Below, one piece after another: positions 16,030-24,387 of a stretch of 35,644 bases of DNA. This stretch comes from an uncultured Treponema sp. (lineage in GTDB: Bacteria > Spirochaetota > Spirochaetia > Treponematales > Treponemataceae). The notes beneath the pieces were generated by a model. It saw nothing but the letters and a program-made list of their open reading frames with translations, was not told the DNA's origin and ran no database searches. The position numbers were made by a program, and so were the translations under genes. The stretch covers positions 1-35,644 of the forward strand of contig CALDID010000293.1 in NCBI GenBank assembly GCA_937901865.1. The letters are read 5' to 3'. Each line of letters opens with the position of its first letter. The stretch's first letter is position 1.

Positions 16030-19000
16030 ATGAACGAGAGTAAAAAAATAGGCTGGATTATTCCCATTTTTACATTGGTTTTTATCGCGCTTATCCTTGT
16101 TTGCGGCACGTTTTGGACGGGCAGAAGTTCAAGCCGCGATACAGAACAGGCAGTGCGAAACGTGAGCCTGCTTTATCTTGACGAGCTTGCAACAAGGCGC
16201 GAGCAAGTCGTTGCGACAACTTTGAGCGATTACATAAGCGATATGGACATCGCATTGGGGCTTATGGAAAAAGAAGACCTTTCCAGCACAGAGAAATTTC
16301 AGAGTTATCAGGCGCGCATAAAGCAGCTTTACGGCTTGGAGAAATTTGCTTTTGTAGACACTGGGGGCATTATTTACACTTCGCGCGGCACACGGACTGA
16401 CATTTCGCTTTATCGCTTTGATTACAATACGCTTAGTGCGCCTGAAATCTCGGTGAAAAATCAAGACAGCGAACACAAAAAACTCATCGTTGCAGTTCCT
16501 GTTGACCGATTGCAATTTTGCGGAAAAACGCTCGTGGTGTGCTTTATGGAAATCGATATGACTCGAATGCTTGATGTTATGTCGCTTTCCGTTCAGGCTG
16601 GAGCAAATAATACCACGTTTTGCAATCTTTACACAAAAAACGGAGTTTCGCTTTCAAACACGGTTTTGGGAGGGCTTGCGGGGGAAGACAATCTGCTTTC
16701 AGCTCTCGAAAATGCGGTTTTTGAGAGCGGGTTTTCTATTGATGCGATAAGAGAAGATTTTTCTTTTCACCGCGAGGGTGTTACGTCTTTTACTTATAAC
16801 AATATCCGCGAAACGATGTATTATGTGCCTGTTCACAACACGGATTGGATGCTCACTTATCTTATTCGGGAAAGTGTGATTTCAGAGCAAATCAGCGCGA
16901 TTTCCAGCGGAATTATTGTTCGCAGTGCGTTTTTGTCTGCGATTGTTGCGATTGTACTCATTGGGATTTTTGCTTTTCTTATCGTGCAGAATAGAAAAAA
17001 TGCGGCTCTTCGGCTTGAAAAAGAAATCGCTGACACAGAAAATCGGGTAAAACAAGAAGAACTTGAAGAGCAGCTCGCTTTGCAGCAGCAAATTGCACGC
17101 CAAGAGCGAAAAAGGAGCGAGCAAGACAATATGATTACGGCTCTCGCTTCCGAATACAGCAGTGTGTATTATGTGGATTTAGACAGCGATGACGGCATTT
17201 GCTACCGAACGGAAATTTCGGGCGAAGATGTGCTAAAAGAGGGCGAACATTTTTCTTTCAGCGCATATTTTTCTCGCTATGCTGAAAGATTTGTGGCAAA
17301 AGAATTTCAGGCACAATTTTTATCTTTTGTAAGTCCTCCTTCAATTCGTGAGGCTTTGCAAAAAGAGCCGCTTATTTCTTTTCGCTATCTCTCGCATCAC
17401 GACGGCAATGAACGCTACGAAATGCTTCGAATGGCAAGCGTGCAGAAAGATGAAAATACTGATGGCAAGATTCATTTTATCGGGGTGGGATTTTCCAATA
17501 TAGACAGCGAAATGCGCGATTCCCTTGCTAAAAATCAGGCTCTTGCACAGGTTCTCTCTCAAGCAGAAGAAGCGAACAAGGCAAAAACAGCATTTTTGAG
17601 TAATATGAGCCACGAAATCCGCACTCCGATGAACGCGATTATCGGGCTTGATACAATCGCGCTTCAAGAGCCGAATTTAACGCCTGAGCTAAAAGAAAAT
17701 CTTGAGAAAATCGGGGTGAGCGCACGATATTTGCTCTCTCTCATAAACGATATTCTTGATATGAGCCGTATTGAAAGCGGCCGAATGACGCTGAAAAACG
17801 AAGATTTTGCGTTCAGTTCGCTTCTTGACCAAATAAACACTCTGATTGAAAGCCAATGCAAAGAGCGGAATCTTCATTACGATTGCATAATTCGCGGCAG
17901 CATAGACGAGCATTATATCGGAGATGTCACGAAGCTAAAGCAAGTGCTTATCAATATTTTAGGAAATGCCGTAAAGTTTACTCCGCGCGGCACGGTGTCG
18001 CTTGAGGTGGAACGTATTGCAAAATATGAAGCGCAATCAGCGTTGCGATTCGTAATCAAAGATACTGGAATCGGTATGGATTCTTCGTATTTGCCTAAAT
18101 TGTTCGACGCATTCACGCAGGAAGATTCATCGAATACTTCGAAATACGGCGGCTCTGGACTTGGAATGGCGATTACAAAAAATATTGTGAATATGATGGG
18201 AGGCAGCATAAGCGTAGAAAGCGAAAAAGACAAAGGCTCTGTTTTTACGGTCGATGTTATGCTGAAAAACAGCGATAAGACGGCTTTTGATTCTTCTGTG
18301 CCTGAAATTAGAGCGGAAGAGCTGAATGTGCTTGTGATTGATGACGACGAAACGGCTTGTAAGCACGCAAGTATTGTTTTGAACGAACTCGGCATTTCAT
18401 CGGATACTTGTTTGAGCGGAAAAGACGCGCTTGAGATGATAAAAGTGAAGCAGGCTCGGCGAGAAGAGTATAATTTAATCTTCGTGGATTTGCGTATGCC
18501 TGAAACCGATGGTGTGAAAGTTACAAGGGAAATCCGAAAAATTGTGGGAAGGGAGTCGGTTATCGTTATTTTAACGGCGTACAGCTGGAGCGACATTGAA
18601 GCAGATGCTCTGAGTGCAGGTGTGGATAGTTTTATGGCAAAGCCGCTTTTTGCGTCGAACGTGCTTTTTGAATTGCAGCAGACTTTGCGAAAGAGAAAGC
18701 AGCAGCTAGAAAGCAGAAAGAAAAAGGCAGAGCTTTCTGGAAAGCGCATTTTGCTTGCGGAAGATATGAAAGTGAATGCGGAGATTATGAAAAAACTGCT
18801 GCAGATGAAAAAGATGAGTGTGGAACACGCGGAAAATGGCAAACGTGCGCTTGAATTGTTCGAGGAAAAACCTGCGCACTATTTTGACGCTATTTTGATG
18901 GATGTCCGTATGCCTGTGATGGACGGGCTTTCTGCCACGAGCGCAATTCGCGAGAGTTCTAAAGCTGACGCAAAAAGCATTCCGATTATCGCGATGACGG

Positions 19001-19116
19001 CAAACGCATTCGACGAAGATGTGCAGCGTTCTCTTCAAGCAGGAATGAATGCGCATTTATCAAAGCCTGTGGAACCAGCTCATCTTTTTGACACTCTCTC
19101 TTCTCTTATCCGATAA
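16030..19116 (+). CDS. Hybrid sensor histidine kinase with two receivers
   Basis: A 1028-residue membrane kinase. Order: membrane helix (about 8-27), extracytoplasmic sensor of about 270 residues resembling a dCACHE domain, second helix (about 298-321), coiled coil, PAS-like region, HisKA with His528 (SNMSHEIRTPMNAI), HATPase (N box NILGNAVKFTP, then DTGIGM and GGSGLGMAI), receiver 1 with Asp820 (FVDLRMPETDG) and receiver 2 with Asp958 (LMDVRMPVMDG). All catalytic motifs are intact. The start at 16030 is an ATG after GGGGTG; an upstream TTG at 16012 lacks a ribosome site. There is no DNA-binding output, so the signal most likely goes through the adjacent Hpt to the divergent diguanylate cyclase. 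The ligand is unknown. Confidence 0.93.
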   Translation: MNESKKIGWIIPIFTLVFIALILVCGTFWTGRSSSRDTEQAVRNVSLLYLDELATRREQVVATTLSDYISDMDIALGLMEKEDLSSTEKFQSYQARIKQLYGLEKFAFVDTGGIIYTSRGTRTDISLYRFDYNTLSAPEISVKNQDSEHKKLIVAVPVDRLQFCGKTLVVCFMEIDMTRMLDVMSLSVQAGANNTTFCNLYTKNGVSLSNTVLGGLAGEDNLLSALENAVFESGFSIDAIREDFSFHREGVTSFTYNNIRETMYYVPVHNTDWMLTYLIRESVISEQISAISSGIIVRSAFLSAIVAIVLIGIFAFLIVQNRKNAALRLEKEIADTENRVKQEELEEQLALQQQIARQERKRSEQDNMITALASEYSSVYYVDLDSDDGICYRTEISGEDVLKEGEHFSFSAYFSRYAERFVAKEFQAQFLSFVSPPSIREALQKEPLISFRYLSHHDGNERYEMLRMASVQKDENTDGKIHFIGVGFSNIDSEMRDSLAKNQALAQVLSQAEEANKAKTAFLSNMSHEIRTPMNAIIGLDTIALQEPNLTPELKENLEKIGVSARYLLSLINDILDMSRIESGRMTLKNEDFAFSSLLDQINTLIESQCKERNLHYDCIIRGSIDEHYIGDVTKLKQVLINILGNAVKFTPRGTVSLEVERIAKYEAQSALRFVIKDTGIGMDSSYLPKLFDAFTQEDSSNTSKYGGSGLGMAITKNIVNMMGGSISVESEKDKGSVFTVDVMLKNSDKTAFDSSVPEIRAEELNVLVIDDDETACKHASIVLNELGISSDTCLSGKDALEMIKVKQARREEYNLIFVDLRMPETDGVKVTREIRKIVGRESVIVILTAYSWSDIEADALSAGVDSFMAKPLFASNVLFELQQTLRKRKQQLESRKKKAELSGKRILLAEDMKVNAEIMKKLLQMKKMSVEHAENGKRALELFEEKPAHYFDAILMDVRMPVMDGLSATSAIRESSKADAKSIPIIAMTANAFDEDVQRSLQAGMNAHLSKPVEPAHLFDTLSSLIR

Positions 19117-19130
19117 GAGCCGTGATTTTT

Positions 19131-19276
19131 TGTTTTGGCGTGTATAAAGGCGCGTTGTTCGAGAATATCGTAGCAGAATCATTTCGCAAGCAAGGATTGA
19201 AGTAAAAGCAGCTAACGGAACTGCAAAATCATTGAAAACATTGCTGAAAAGCGAGCATTATGCGGATATTTCTTAC
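19131..19276 (+). pseudogene. Remnant of an AAA-ATPase/DUF4143-type gene
   Basis: Two short stretches in different frames read like the C-terminal end of the ATP-binding proteins that carry DUF4143. In the first frame (from 19131): GVYKGALFENIVAESFRKQG, then a stop at 19203. In the second frame (from about 19196): IEVKAANGTAKSLKTLLKSE, then HYADISY. In intact family members these two blocks are separated by about 35-40 residues, so the middle has been deleted and the frame lost; the rest of the gene is absent. It lies just after the hybrid kinase and before the fructan locus, and may mark an old recombination junction. The family recognition is from memory of conserved C-termini. Confidence 0.7.
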
Positions 19277-19284
19277 GAAATAAT

Positions 19285-20760
19285 TTATTCACGCGTGTGA
19301 AGCGATACGCCTTTTAGGCTGACCGTGTTATCTTCGGCAAAAAAGCGCACGCCATAGCCGCAAGAGCCGTACACACGCACCGTCAGAGACCCTTCGCCTT
19401 CGATGTAGAACGTGCCGAGCGAGCCTTCTTGCACATACGAAAACGCATACTCGCGGTTTTTCTCCAGCGAAATCGGCGTTTGAGTAATCAGCAAATCCCC
19501 GCCTTCTGCAAAAAGCGAAAGCGTGTTCTCCGCAGGATTTATCGCGATGAATTTGCTTAAATCCTCGTCGGCGCAATCAAACAGAAGACCGAACCGCCCG
19601 CCTTTAGAAAACGATACGCGCCCTTGTAACAAAAAACTCTCCGTTGCAGAAAAAAGTGCTTTTGTCGCGCGCTCGCTCTTTGAAAAAATCTTCGCGCTTG
19701 AGTTTTTGAAAAGCGTCGGCTGTTCCGTCGTGAACTGCGATTTCACCGCGTCAATCGGAGCAAGAAACAGACTTCCGTCCGCCCGTTGCACAATCTTTTG
19801 CGCCACGATATTGCCAGCCCAGCCTTTCACCTCCTGCGTCAGCGTCGGCTCTTCGCTTCTCCGTCCCCAGCCCACCAGATACGTTTCGCCGTCCTTTTCC
19901 GTGTGCTTTGCCGCATAAAAGAGCTTTCCGTCCAATCGGCGCGGCGCGGAATACGCTCCGTAAGGCGTTTGGGAAACCGCGTAAAAATGCGTGTCGTCCT
20001 GCGCGGAGTAGGTGAGATAATAAAGGCCGTTCATCTCGAACGTGTCGCTGCACTCAAGATTGTAGACAGCGGCAGTTTCGTCGGTGAAAATAATGCCGTC
20101 GTACGAGATATTCTCAAGATTTTTGTCCATCGAATACTTCAAAATGCGCGCCTTGCCGTCCTTGCAGGCGGTAACGGTGAGAATTATTCTGCCCGCCGCC
20201 TCGTCAAGATATGCCTGCGGGTCGCGAAAATCGCGCTTTTGACCCAGCGAATCATCAGGCGCAATGCTCCAGCCGTCGATTTTCTCGAACGAATACAGAT
20301 TATCGCTCTTTGCCGCCATAATCTTCTCGCCGTATTCGCTCGCACTCGCCGCGTGTCCCGTGTAGAAAAACAGATATTCCCCGTCGATTTTCACGACCGA
20401 CCCCGTGCCAATCCAGCTATCCTGCGCGAGAGTGCGGCTGGACTCCAACACGGGCTTTTCGATTTCCTGCCACGACACAAAATCCGTCGTCGTCGCAAGA
20501 AACACCGAGTGATTGTATGAATCGCCGCCGTCCTTTAAGTAATACACATAAAACACGCCGTCTTCGTAAAAAGGCATACAATCGCCCACATACGCCCTTT
20601 TTGAGCCAATGGCGCGCGGCAAAAAGAACGTTTTGTATGCAAAATCCTCTTCGTCTTTTACTTCGCCCTGCAAGTGAAGACTCGCATTTTTGTCTTTTGC
20701 GCTGCAGCCCAAAAACAGCATTGCGCTCACCATTACAATCGATTTACAAAGAAAATTCAT
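19285..20760 (-). CDS. GH32 lipoprotein (extracellular fructan hydrolase)
   Basis: A family 32 glycoside hydrolase that cleaves fructose from sucrose or fructans. Residues 1-18 are a signal peptide ending in a relaxed spirochaetal lipobox (FLGC, Cys19), so it is probably anchored in a membrane facing outward. Five-bladed propeller motifs are present: nucleophile Asp60 (VGDCMPFYEDG), transition-state Asp180 (RDFRDP) and acid/base Glu236 (NLECSD). The nucleophile block lacks the usual WMNDPNG form, placing it in a divergent GH32 branch. A C-terminal beta-sandwich follows from about residue 340. It overlaps the cytoplasmic GH32 gene by 4 bp (ATGA, 20757-20760). Codons are G+C rich. Substrate specificity, such as levan, inulin or short oligosaccharides, cannot be read here. 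Confidence 0.88.
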   Translation of the reverse strand: MNFLCKSIVMVSAMLFLGCSAKDKNASLHLQGEVKDEEDFAYKTFFLPRAIGSKRAYVGDCMPFYEDGVFYVYYLKDGGDSYNHSVFLATTTDFVSWQEIEKPVLESSRTLAQDSWIGTGSVVKIDGEYLFFYTGHAASASEYGEKIMAAKSDNLYSFEKIDGWSIAPDDSLGQKRDFRDPQAYLDEAAGRIILTVTACKDGKARILKYSMDKNLENISYDGIIFTDETAAVYNLECSDTFEMNGLYYLTYSAQDDTHFYAVSQTPYGAYSAPRRLDGKLFYAAKHTEKDGETYLVGWGRRSEEPTLTQEVKGWAGNIVAQKIVQRADGSLFLAPIDAVKSQFTTEQPTLFKNSSAKIFSKSERATKALFSATESFLLQGRVSFSKGGRFGLLFDCADEDLSKFIAINPAENTLSLFAEGGDLLITQTPISLEKNREYAFSYVQEGSLGTFYIEGEGSLTVRVYGSCGYGVRFFAEDNTVSLKGVSLHTRE

Positions 20761-22235
20761 AGAGATAACTCGTATTTGTTCACGGAGAATGACACAGAAC
20801 CGAGCGCCTTGAACGAAATGCCGTCGGCTTCAAGCGCGGTCGGGAGCGCGGCAGACATCGCCTGCTTTCCGCCGTCGATAAAGACTTCTATGCTGAAGCG
20901 GTCAAGAACGATGCGTACATCAAGGCTTTTCCCTTTGTTCTTCAAAATGCACTCTTGGCTATGGATAATCGCGCGGCACGAACCGCATCTTCTGCGGTCA
21001 AGGGTGAGCGTATGCTCTTTTGCGCGGAAAATAAGGCGCGTTGCGTGGGTGTCGTCTTTGGCAACGTCCACTTCAAAAACATCGTTTTCGCACTCCGCCT
21101 CAATGTGCAGTTCCATATCCAGCACTCTGCCCTTTACGCCGTCGAGCGTCTTTTCCGCGTTCACGAGCGCGACATTCTCATACGAAACCTTGTTCGCTCT
21201 TGCCTCGTCAAGCTCTTTAATCGGCTTTTGGCACAATCTGCCGTCTTGAATGAAAATCTCGCGCGGAGTTGCCATTTGGCACGCCCATTTCTCGCTTGTG
21301 TTTATGGCACAGCCGTCCCAGTTTTCAAGCCAGCCAATCATTATTCTTCTGCCGTCCGAAGTCAACACCGTTTGCGGCGCGTAAAAATCAATGCCAGAAT
21401 CGAGCGTCTGAATATGCTCTTCTGAGAACGTGCCGCGCTCCTCGTCGAGAGAGCCAATCAAGCAGAGCGTGCCGTTTCCGTCGTGGAACTCCGCGCCGTC
21501 GTCTTTCATATCCTGCGGACTGGTCAAAAGCACATACGAGCCGTCAAGTTCAAAGAAATCGGGACATTCCCACATCTTGCCGTAGCGGTTTTGGTTTTGC
21601 GCGAGAGTGCTCTTGAAACGCCACGAATAGCCGTCATCGCTTGCAAAAAGCAGTATCTGTCCGCTTTTGTCTTCAGCGCGGCTGGCAATCACCGCCAAAA
21701 ATGAGCCGTCCTTTGCCTTGAAAATGCGCGGGTCGCGGAAATCGTTTCGGCTTGCGCCTGAAGGAAGCATATTCTCGTCGATAACAGGGTTCTGCGCATA
21801 TTTTTCGTAGCTCACGCCGTCGCCCGTAGCAATGCATTGCACTTGCACATCTTTTGTCGTGCCGTCCGCCTGCTTTTCTTGGCGCACGCCCGTGTACATC
21901 AAAAGCTGCTTGCCGTCTATTTCGATTGCGCTTCCCGAAAATACGCCGAATCGGTCGTACCACGTGTCAGGAGCGAGCGCACAGGGAAGATAGTGCCAAT
22001 GCAGCAAATCTTTGCTCACCGCGTGCCCCCAGTGCATTTTGTCCCAGTGCGTGCTGTACGGATTGTACTGATAGAATAAATGATACTCGCCCTTGTAAAA
22101 CGAAAAACCGTTCGGGTCGTTCATCCAGCCGCTCCGTGCGGTTAAATGGAATACAGGACGCTCCTCCTCTTTTATCTCTTTTTCTTTTGTGATTTCGTAT
22201 TTTATAGCTTTTTCTAAAATGTCGCTTACTTGCAT
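20757..22235 (-). CDS. GH32 beta-fructofuranosidase (sucrose/fructooligosaccharide hydrolase, cytoplasmic)
   Basis: Classical GH32 invertase of 492 residues. Nucleophile Asp40 is in GWMNDPNGF, the stabilising Asp168 in DFRDPR, and acid/base Glu223 in MWECPDFF; HWGHAVSKDLLHW is also typical. There is no signal peptide, so it acts on sugars after import. The family includes ScrB/SacA sucrose-6-phosphate hydrolases, but no PTS sucrose permease is present and the neighbours are ABC transporter genes, so unphosphorylated sucrose or fructooligosaccharides are the likelier substrates. It lies 90 bp after the binding-protein gene, with hairpins between, and overlaps the GH32 lipoprotein gene. Confidence 0.94.
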   Translation of the reverse strand: MQVSDILEKAIKYEITKEKEIKEEERPVFHLTARSGWMNDPNGFSFYKGEYHLFYQYNPYSTHWDKMHWGHAVSKDLLHWHYLPCALAPDTWYDRFGVFSGSAIEIDGKQLLMYTGVRQEKQADGTTKDVQVQCIATGDGVSYEKYAQNPVIDENMLPSGASRNDFRDPRIFKAKDGSFLAVIASRAEDKSGQILLFASDDGYSWRFKSTLAQNQNRYGKMWECPDFFELDGSYVLLTSPQDMKDDGAEFHDGNGTLCLIGSLDEERGTFSEEHIQTLDSGIDFYAPQTVLTSDGRRIMIGWLENWDGCAINTSEKWACQMATPREIFIQDGRLCQKPIKELDEARANKVSYENVALVNAEKTLDGVKGRVLDMELHIEAECENDVFEVDVAKDDTHATRLIFRAKEHTLTLDRRRCGSCRAIIHSQECILKNKGKSLDVRIVLDRFSIEVFIDGGKQAMSAALPTALEADGISFKALGSVSFSVNKYELSL

Positions 22236-22261
22236 ATTTTCTCCCCTAATTACCTCACCCC

Positions 22262-22289
22262 CTCCCCCTCTCCTAGCAGGCGAGGGGAG
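22262..22289. repeat. G/C-rich intergenic hairpin between binding protein and GH32
   Basis: Left arm CTCCCCCTCTCC (22262-22273), loop, right arm GGCGAGGGGAG (22279-22289), pairing with one mismatch and one bulge. It lies in the 90-bp gap of the fructan operon and could lower read-through or protect the upstream message. The CCTCACCCCC-type sequence resembles palindromic repeats common in bacterial intergenic DNA. Confidence 0.55.
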
Positions 22290-22310
22290 ATAGAGGCTGT
22301 GCTTTTGAGA

Positions 22311-22327
22311 AACACGCCTCGCGTGTT
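22311..22327 (-). terminator. Hairpin overlapping the binding-protein stop codon
   Basis: A perfect 7-bp inverted repeat, AACACGC-CTC-GCGTGTT. The stop codon of the binding-protein gene (22326-22328) lies partly inside the stem, and a short T-rich stretch follows on the minus strand (TTTCTC). Probably a weak terminator or an mRNA-end stabiliser that sets a higher level of binding protein than of the downstream enzymes. Confidence 0.55.
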
Positions 22328-23999
22328 AGTTGCCGAGCGATACGAAGTATGCATCAAGATACTTCTGATAAATCGCAAGCTCTGCGCCCAACTTGTACGA
22401 ATCGAGCTTCTTCAAGAACGCGTCCCAATCAGAGTCGCTAAAGCCGTTCATCACCCATTCTGACTTCGCCGCGTTAATCGTCTTTGTGATGTCCGCCTGC
22501 AAGTTAGAAAGCTGCTCTGTGTCTTCCCTCGTCATAAACACGTTCGGATACACATACTTTTCGTGAATATCAGGCGTGTAAAAATCCTTAATCCAATCAA
22601 GACGATACTGCGCATCATCTGGGCACGTTACATACACGCCGTAGTATTTGTCGAGAATCGCCAGCGGACCGTTTACGCTCTCCGCCTCGCGCACCTCAAC
22701 AGGCGAAGCGTCGCCCAACGGAGCGTGCTTGAGCATATCATAGCCAGCCTCGTTCTTGCCGAGCACGAAGATGTCGAATCCGTCGTTCTCGCCGTAAGTA
22801 CCCCAGTTGTTCTGCGGAGACTGGAACGGGTCATACATCTGGTCAATCCACGCGCACACAAGAGCAGGGTTCTTTGCAACCGCCGTAACCACACAGCGAC
22901 CGCGGTCAAATCCGCTTGTGAATGAGCCGTTCTGCGCCGTCAAGTTCTTTGTGTCTGCCTGCAACACAGGAAGCGGCACGAAGTCGGCAAGGTTTGCGAT
23001 GTTCGCAACGTCCCAGCTGAAGCACACGCCATAGCGTCCCGATTTTCCCTTTGACACATACGTTGACCATTCCTGCGTGAAAGACTCTGGGTCAATCAAG
23101 CCCTGCTCATACAAACCGTGAAGCCACGCTGTTCCCTTCTTAAATCCTTCCTGCGTCGCGCTGCAAATCACCTTCTTGTCGTCTGTTACCGCAATGTGCC
23201 GCCCTTTGTCCGCATCTCCATAGCCCTCGCCGAAGCCGTTGATAAGCACATACGGGTCTTGTCCGCCGTCGTTCATAATGCAGGACATCGGGATAATAGA
23301 GCCGTCAATGCCGAACTCCTTCTGCAGCGCCGCCTCGTTGTCGCGGAATGCGATAAGCGTGCGCTCAAACTCCGCTGTTGTTGACGGAATCGGAAGTCCG
23401 AGGAAATCGAGCCATTTCTTATTGATAAAGCTCATATTGTCGATAACCTGAATCGCCTCTTTTCCCTGTCCGAGCTGCTCAATCCACGGGAACGCCCAAA
23501 TATGCCCGTTAGAGTCGGTACACATCGCGCGATACTCAGGATAATTCTCGAAAACTGTCTTGAGGTTCGGCATATATTTGTCAATGTAATCCTCAAGCGC
23601 AATGATAATGCCCTGGTCGGCATACTTCAAAAGCGCGCTGTCGTTAAAGCTGGCGTTGAAAACGAAGTCGGCAAGCGTCTTCGGGTTCGCCATCGCGAGC
23701 GTGATTTTGTCGCCCCACTGGTCAGCCTGCATTGCCGTCCACTTGACTTCCACGTTTGTCTTTTCCTGCAATCGCTTGAAAATCGTGCGATTGTTCGGGT
23801 TCGATTCCGTGTTTGCAGGATAACTCGTCAAGCCCGTAATTGTCGCCTTTTCGGCAAGCGGAAACACGAGAGACGCGATGTCCACTTCCTGCACCTTGCC
23901 GCTGTTGAGCGCAACTTTGTCCTTGCCGCCGCAACTCGCCAACACAACTGCACTTCCTGCAAGAAGCGCAAGAGCAACAGATTTAGCAAATCTTTTCAT
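22326..23999 (-). CDS. Extracellular solute-binding lipoprotein of a sugar ABC transporter (LplA-like)
   Basis: Captures the sugar outside the membrane and delivers it to the permeases. Signal peptide MKRFAKSVALALLAGSAVVL ends in the lipobox LASC, followed by GGKDK. The mature protein of about 535 residues is the long type found with LplB/LplC (YteP/YtcP) permeases. The start at 23999 was chosen because GGGGG lies 7 bp before it and because the signal peptide begins there; a start six codons earlier has no ribosome site. It follows the permeases on the same strand, but a 386-bp gap with terminators and a tandem repeat separates them, so it may have its own promoter. Two GH32 genes downstream suggest fructooligosaccharides or sucrose as ligand. 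Confidence 0.9.
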   Translation of the reverse strand: MKRFAKSVALALLAGSAVVLASCGGKDKVALNSGKVQEVDIASLVFPLAEKATITGLTSYPANTESNPNNRTIFKRLQEKTNVEVKWTAMQADQWGDKITLAMANPKTLADFVFNASFNDSALLKYADQGIIIALEDYIDKYMPNLKTVFENYPEYRAMCTDSNGHIWAFPWIEQLGQGKEAIQVIDNMSFINKKWLDFLGLPIPSTTAEFERTLIAFRDNEAALQKEFGIDGSIIPMSCIMNDGGQDPYVLINGFGEGYGDADKGRHIAVTDDKKVICSATQEGFKKGTAWLHGLYEQGLIDPESFTQEWSTYVSKGKSGRYGVCFSWDVANIANLADFVPLPVLQADTKNLTAQNGSFTSGFDRGRCVVTAVAKNPALVCAWIDQMYDPFQSPQNNWGTYGENDGFDIFVLGKNEAGYDMLKHAPLGDASPVEVREAESVNGPLAILDKYYGVYVTCPDDAQYRLDWIKDFYTPDIHEKYVYPNVFMTREDTEQLSNLQADITKTINAAKSEWVMNGFSDSDWDAFLKKLDSYKLGAELAIYQKYLDAYFVSLGN

Positions 24000-24013
24000 T
24001 ATATAACCCCCAC

Positions 24014-24032
24014 ACACGCCACGCCAGCGTGT
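24014..24032 (-). promoter_or_regulatory. Hairpin in the 5' leader of the binding-protein gene
   Basis: ACACGC (24014-24019) and GCGTGT (24027-24032) form a 6-bp stem whose edge lies 2 bp from the G-run (24007-24011) that serves as ribosome site. The same stem sequence is used at the gene's 3' end (22311-22327). Confidence 0.45.
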
Positions 24033-24057
24033 TATTCACAAAATTATGTAATCACCT

Positions 24058-24195
24058 CGATACTCGTCGAGCAGTTCTCACGATACTCGTCGAGCAGTTC
24101 TCACGATACTCGTCGAGCAGTTTCCACGATACTCGTCGAGCAGTTCCCACGATACCCGTCGAGCAGTTCCCACGACGGTCGTCAAACACTCTCTT
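24058..24195. repeat. Tandem repeat, 23-bp period, five good units plus one degenerate
   Basis: Units start at 24058, 24081, 24104, 24127 and 24150, with a decayed sixth at 24173. The common part is CGATACTCGTCGAGCAGTT followed by YYCA; it includes the small palindrome CTCG-T-CGAG. Only a few substitutions distinguish the five units. There are no spacers between units. It lies 60-200 bp upstream of the binding-protein start, in a 386-bp region without a gene. Confidence 0.92.
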
Positions 24196-24230
24196 TGCAA
24201 GCCTGCACACGACCTCTTTGCAAGCCTGCA
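24191..24230. repeat. Second short repeat, two copies 23 bp apart
   Basis: CTCTTTGCAAGCCTGCA occurs at 24191-24207 and again at 24214-24230, again with a 23-bp period but with a sequence unrelated to the array next to it. The 24231-24330 stretch that follows holds nothing I can identify. Confidence 0.85.
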
Positions 24231-24328
24231 ACGCCTTAGCGTCCGATACATCATAGGCTTACCGCCCTGCACTCAACCACTTATATTCGTGTGTTAAATG
24301 AAGGGCGAAAGTGCCTTCGGCGGTTCTA

Positions 24329-24387
24329 AAAACAGGCTGTGCCCTACAAAACAGGCTGTGCCTGCCATACAAAAGAGCCTGTGGCTC
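24329..24387 (-). terminator. Triple mini-hairpin terminator after the LplC-type permease
   Basis: On the minus strand three modules follow each other: GAGCC-ACA-GGCTC then TTTT (stem 24375-24387, overlapping the permease TGA at 24386-24388), CAGGC-ACA-GCCTG then TTTT (24352-24364), and a weaker GGC-ACA-GCC then TGTTTTT (24329-24343). All have the ACA loop and a T-run. Confidence 0.65.

Noticed and set aside
17913..18842. A 309-residue minus-strand open frame opposite the hybrid kinase
   Set aside because: Antisense shadow of the kinase ATPase and receiver domains, whose catalytic motifs are intact on the plus strand.
24058..24230. Tandem repeats considered as a CRISPR array
   Set aside because: Units are directly adjacent with no spacers, and no cas genes are nearby.
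23502..24239. A 245-residue plus-strand reading frame running through the repeat array
   Set aside because: It is antisense to the binding-protein gene, has no recognisable domain or ribosome site, and its end is just translated tandem repeat.
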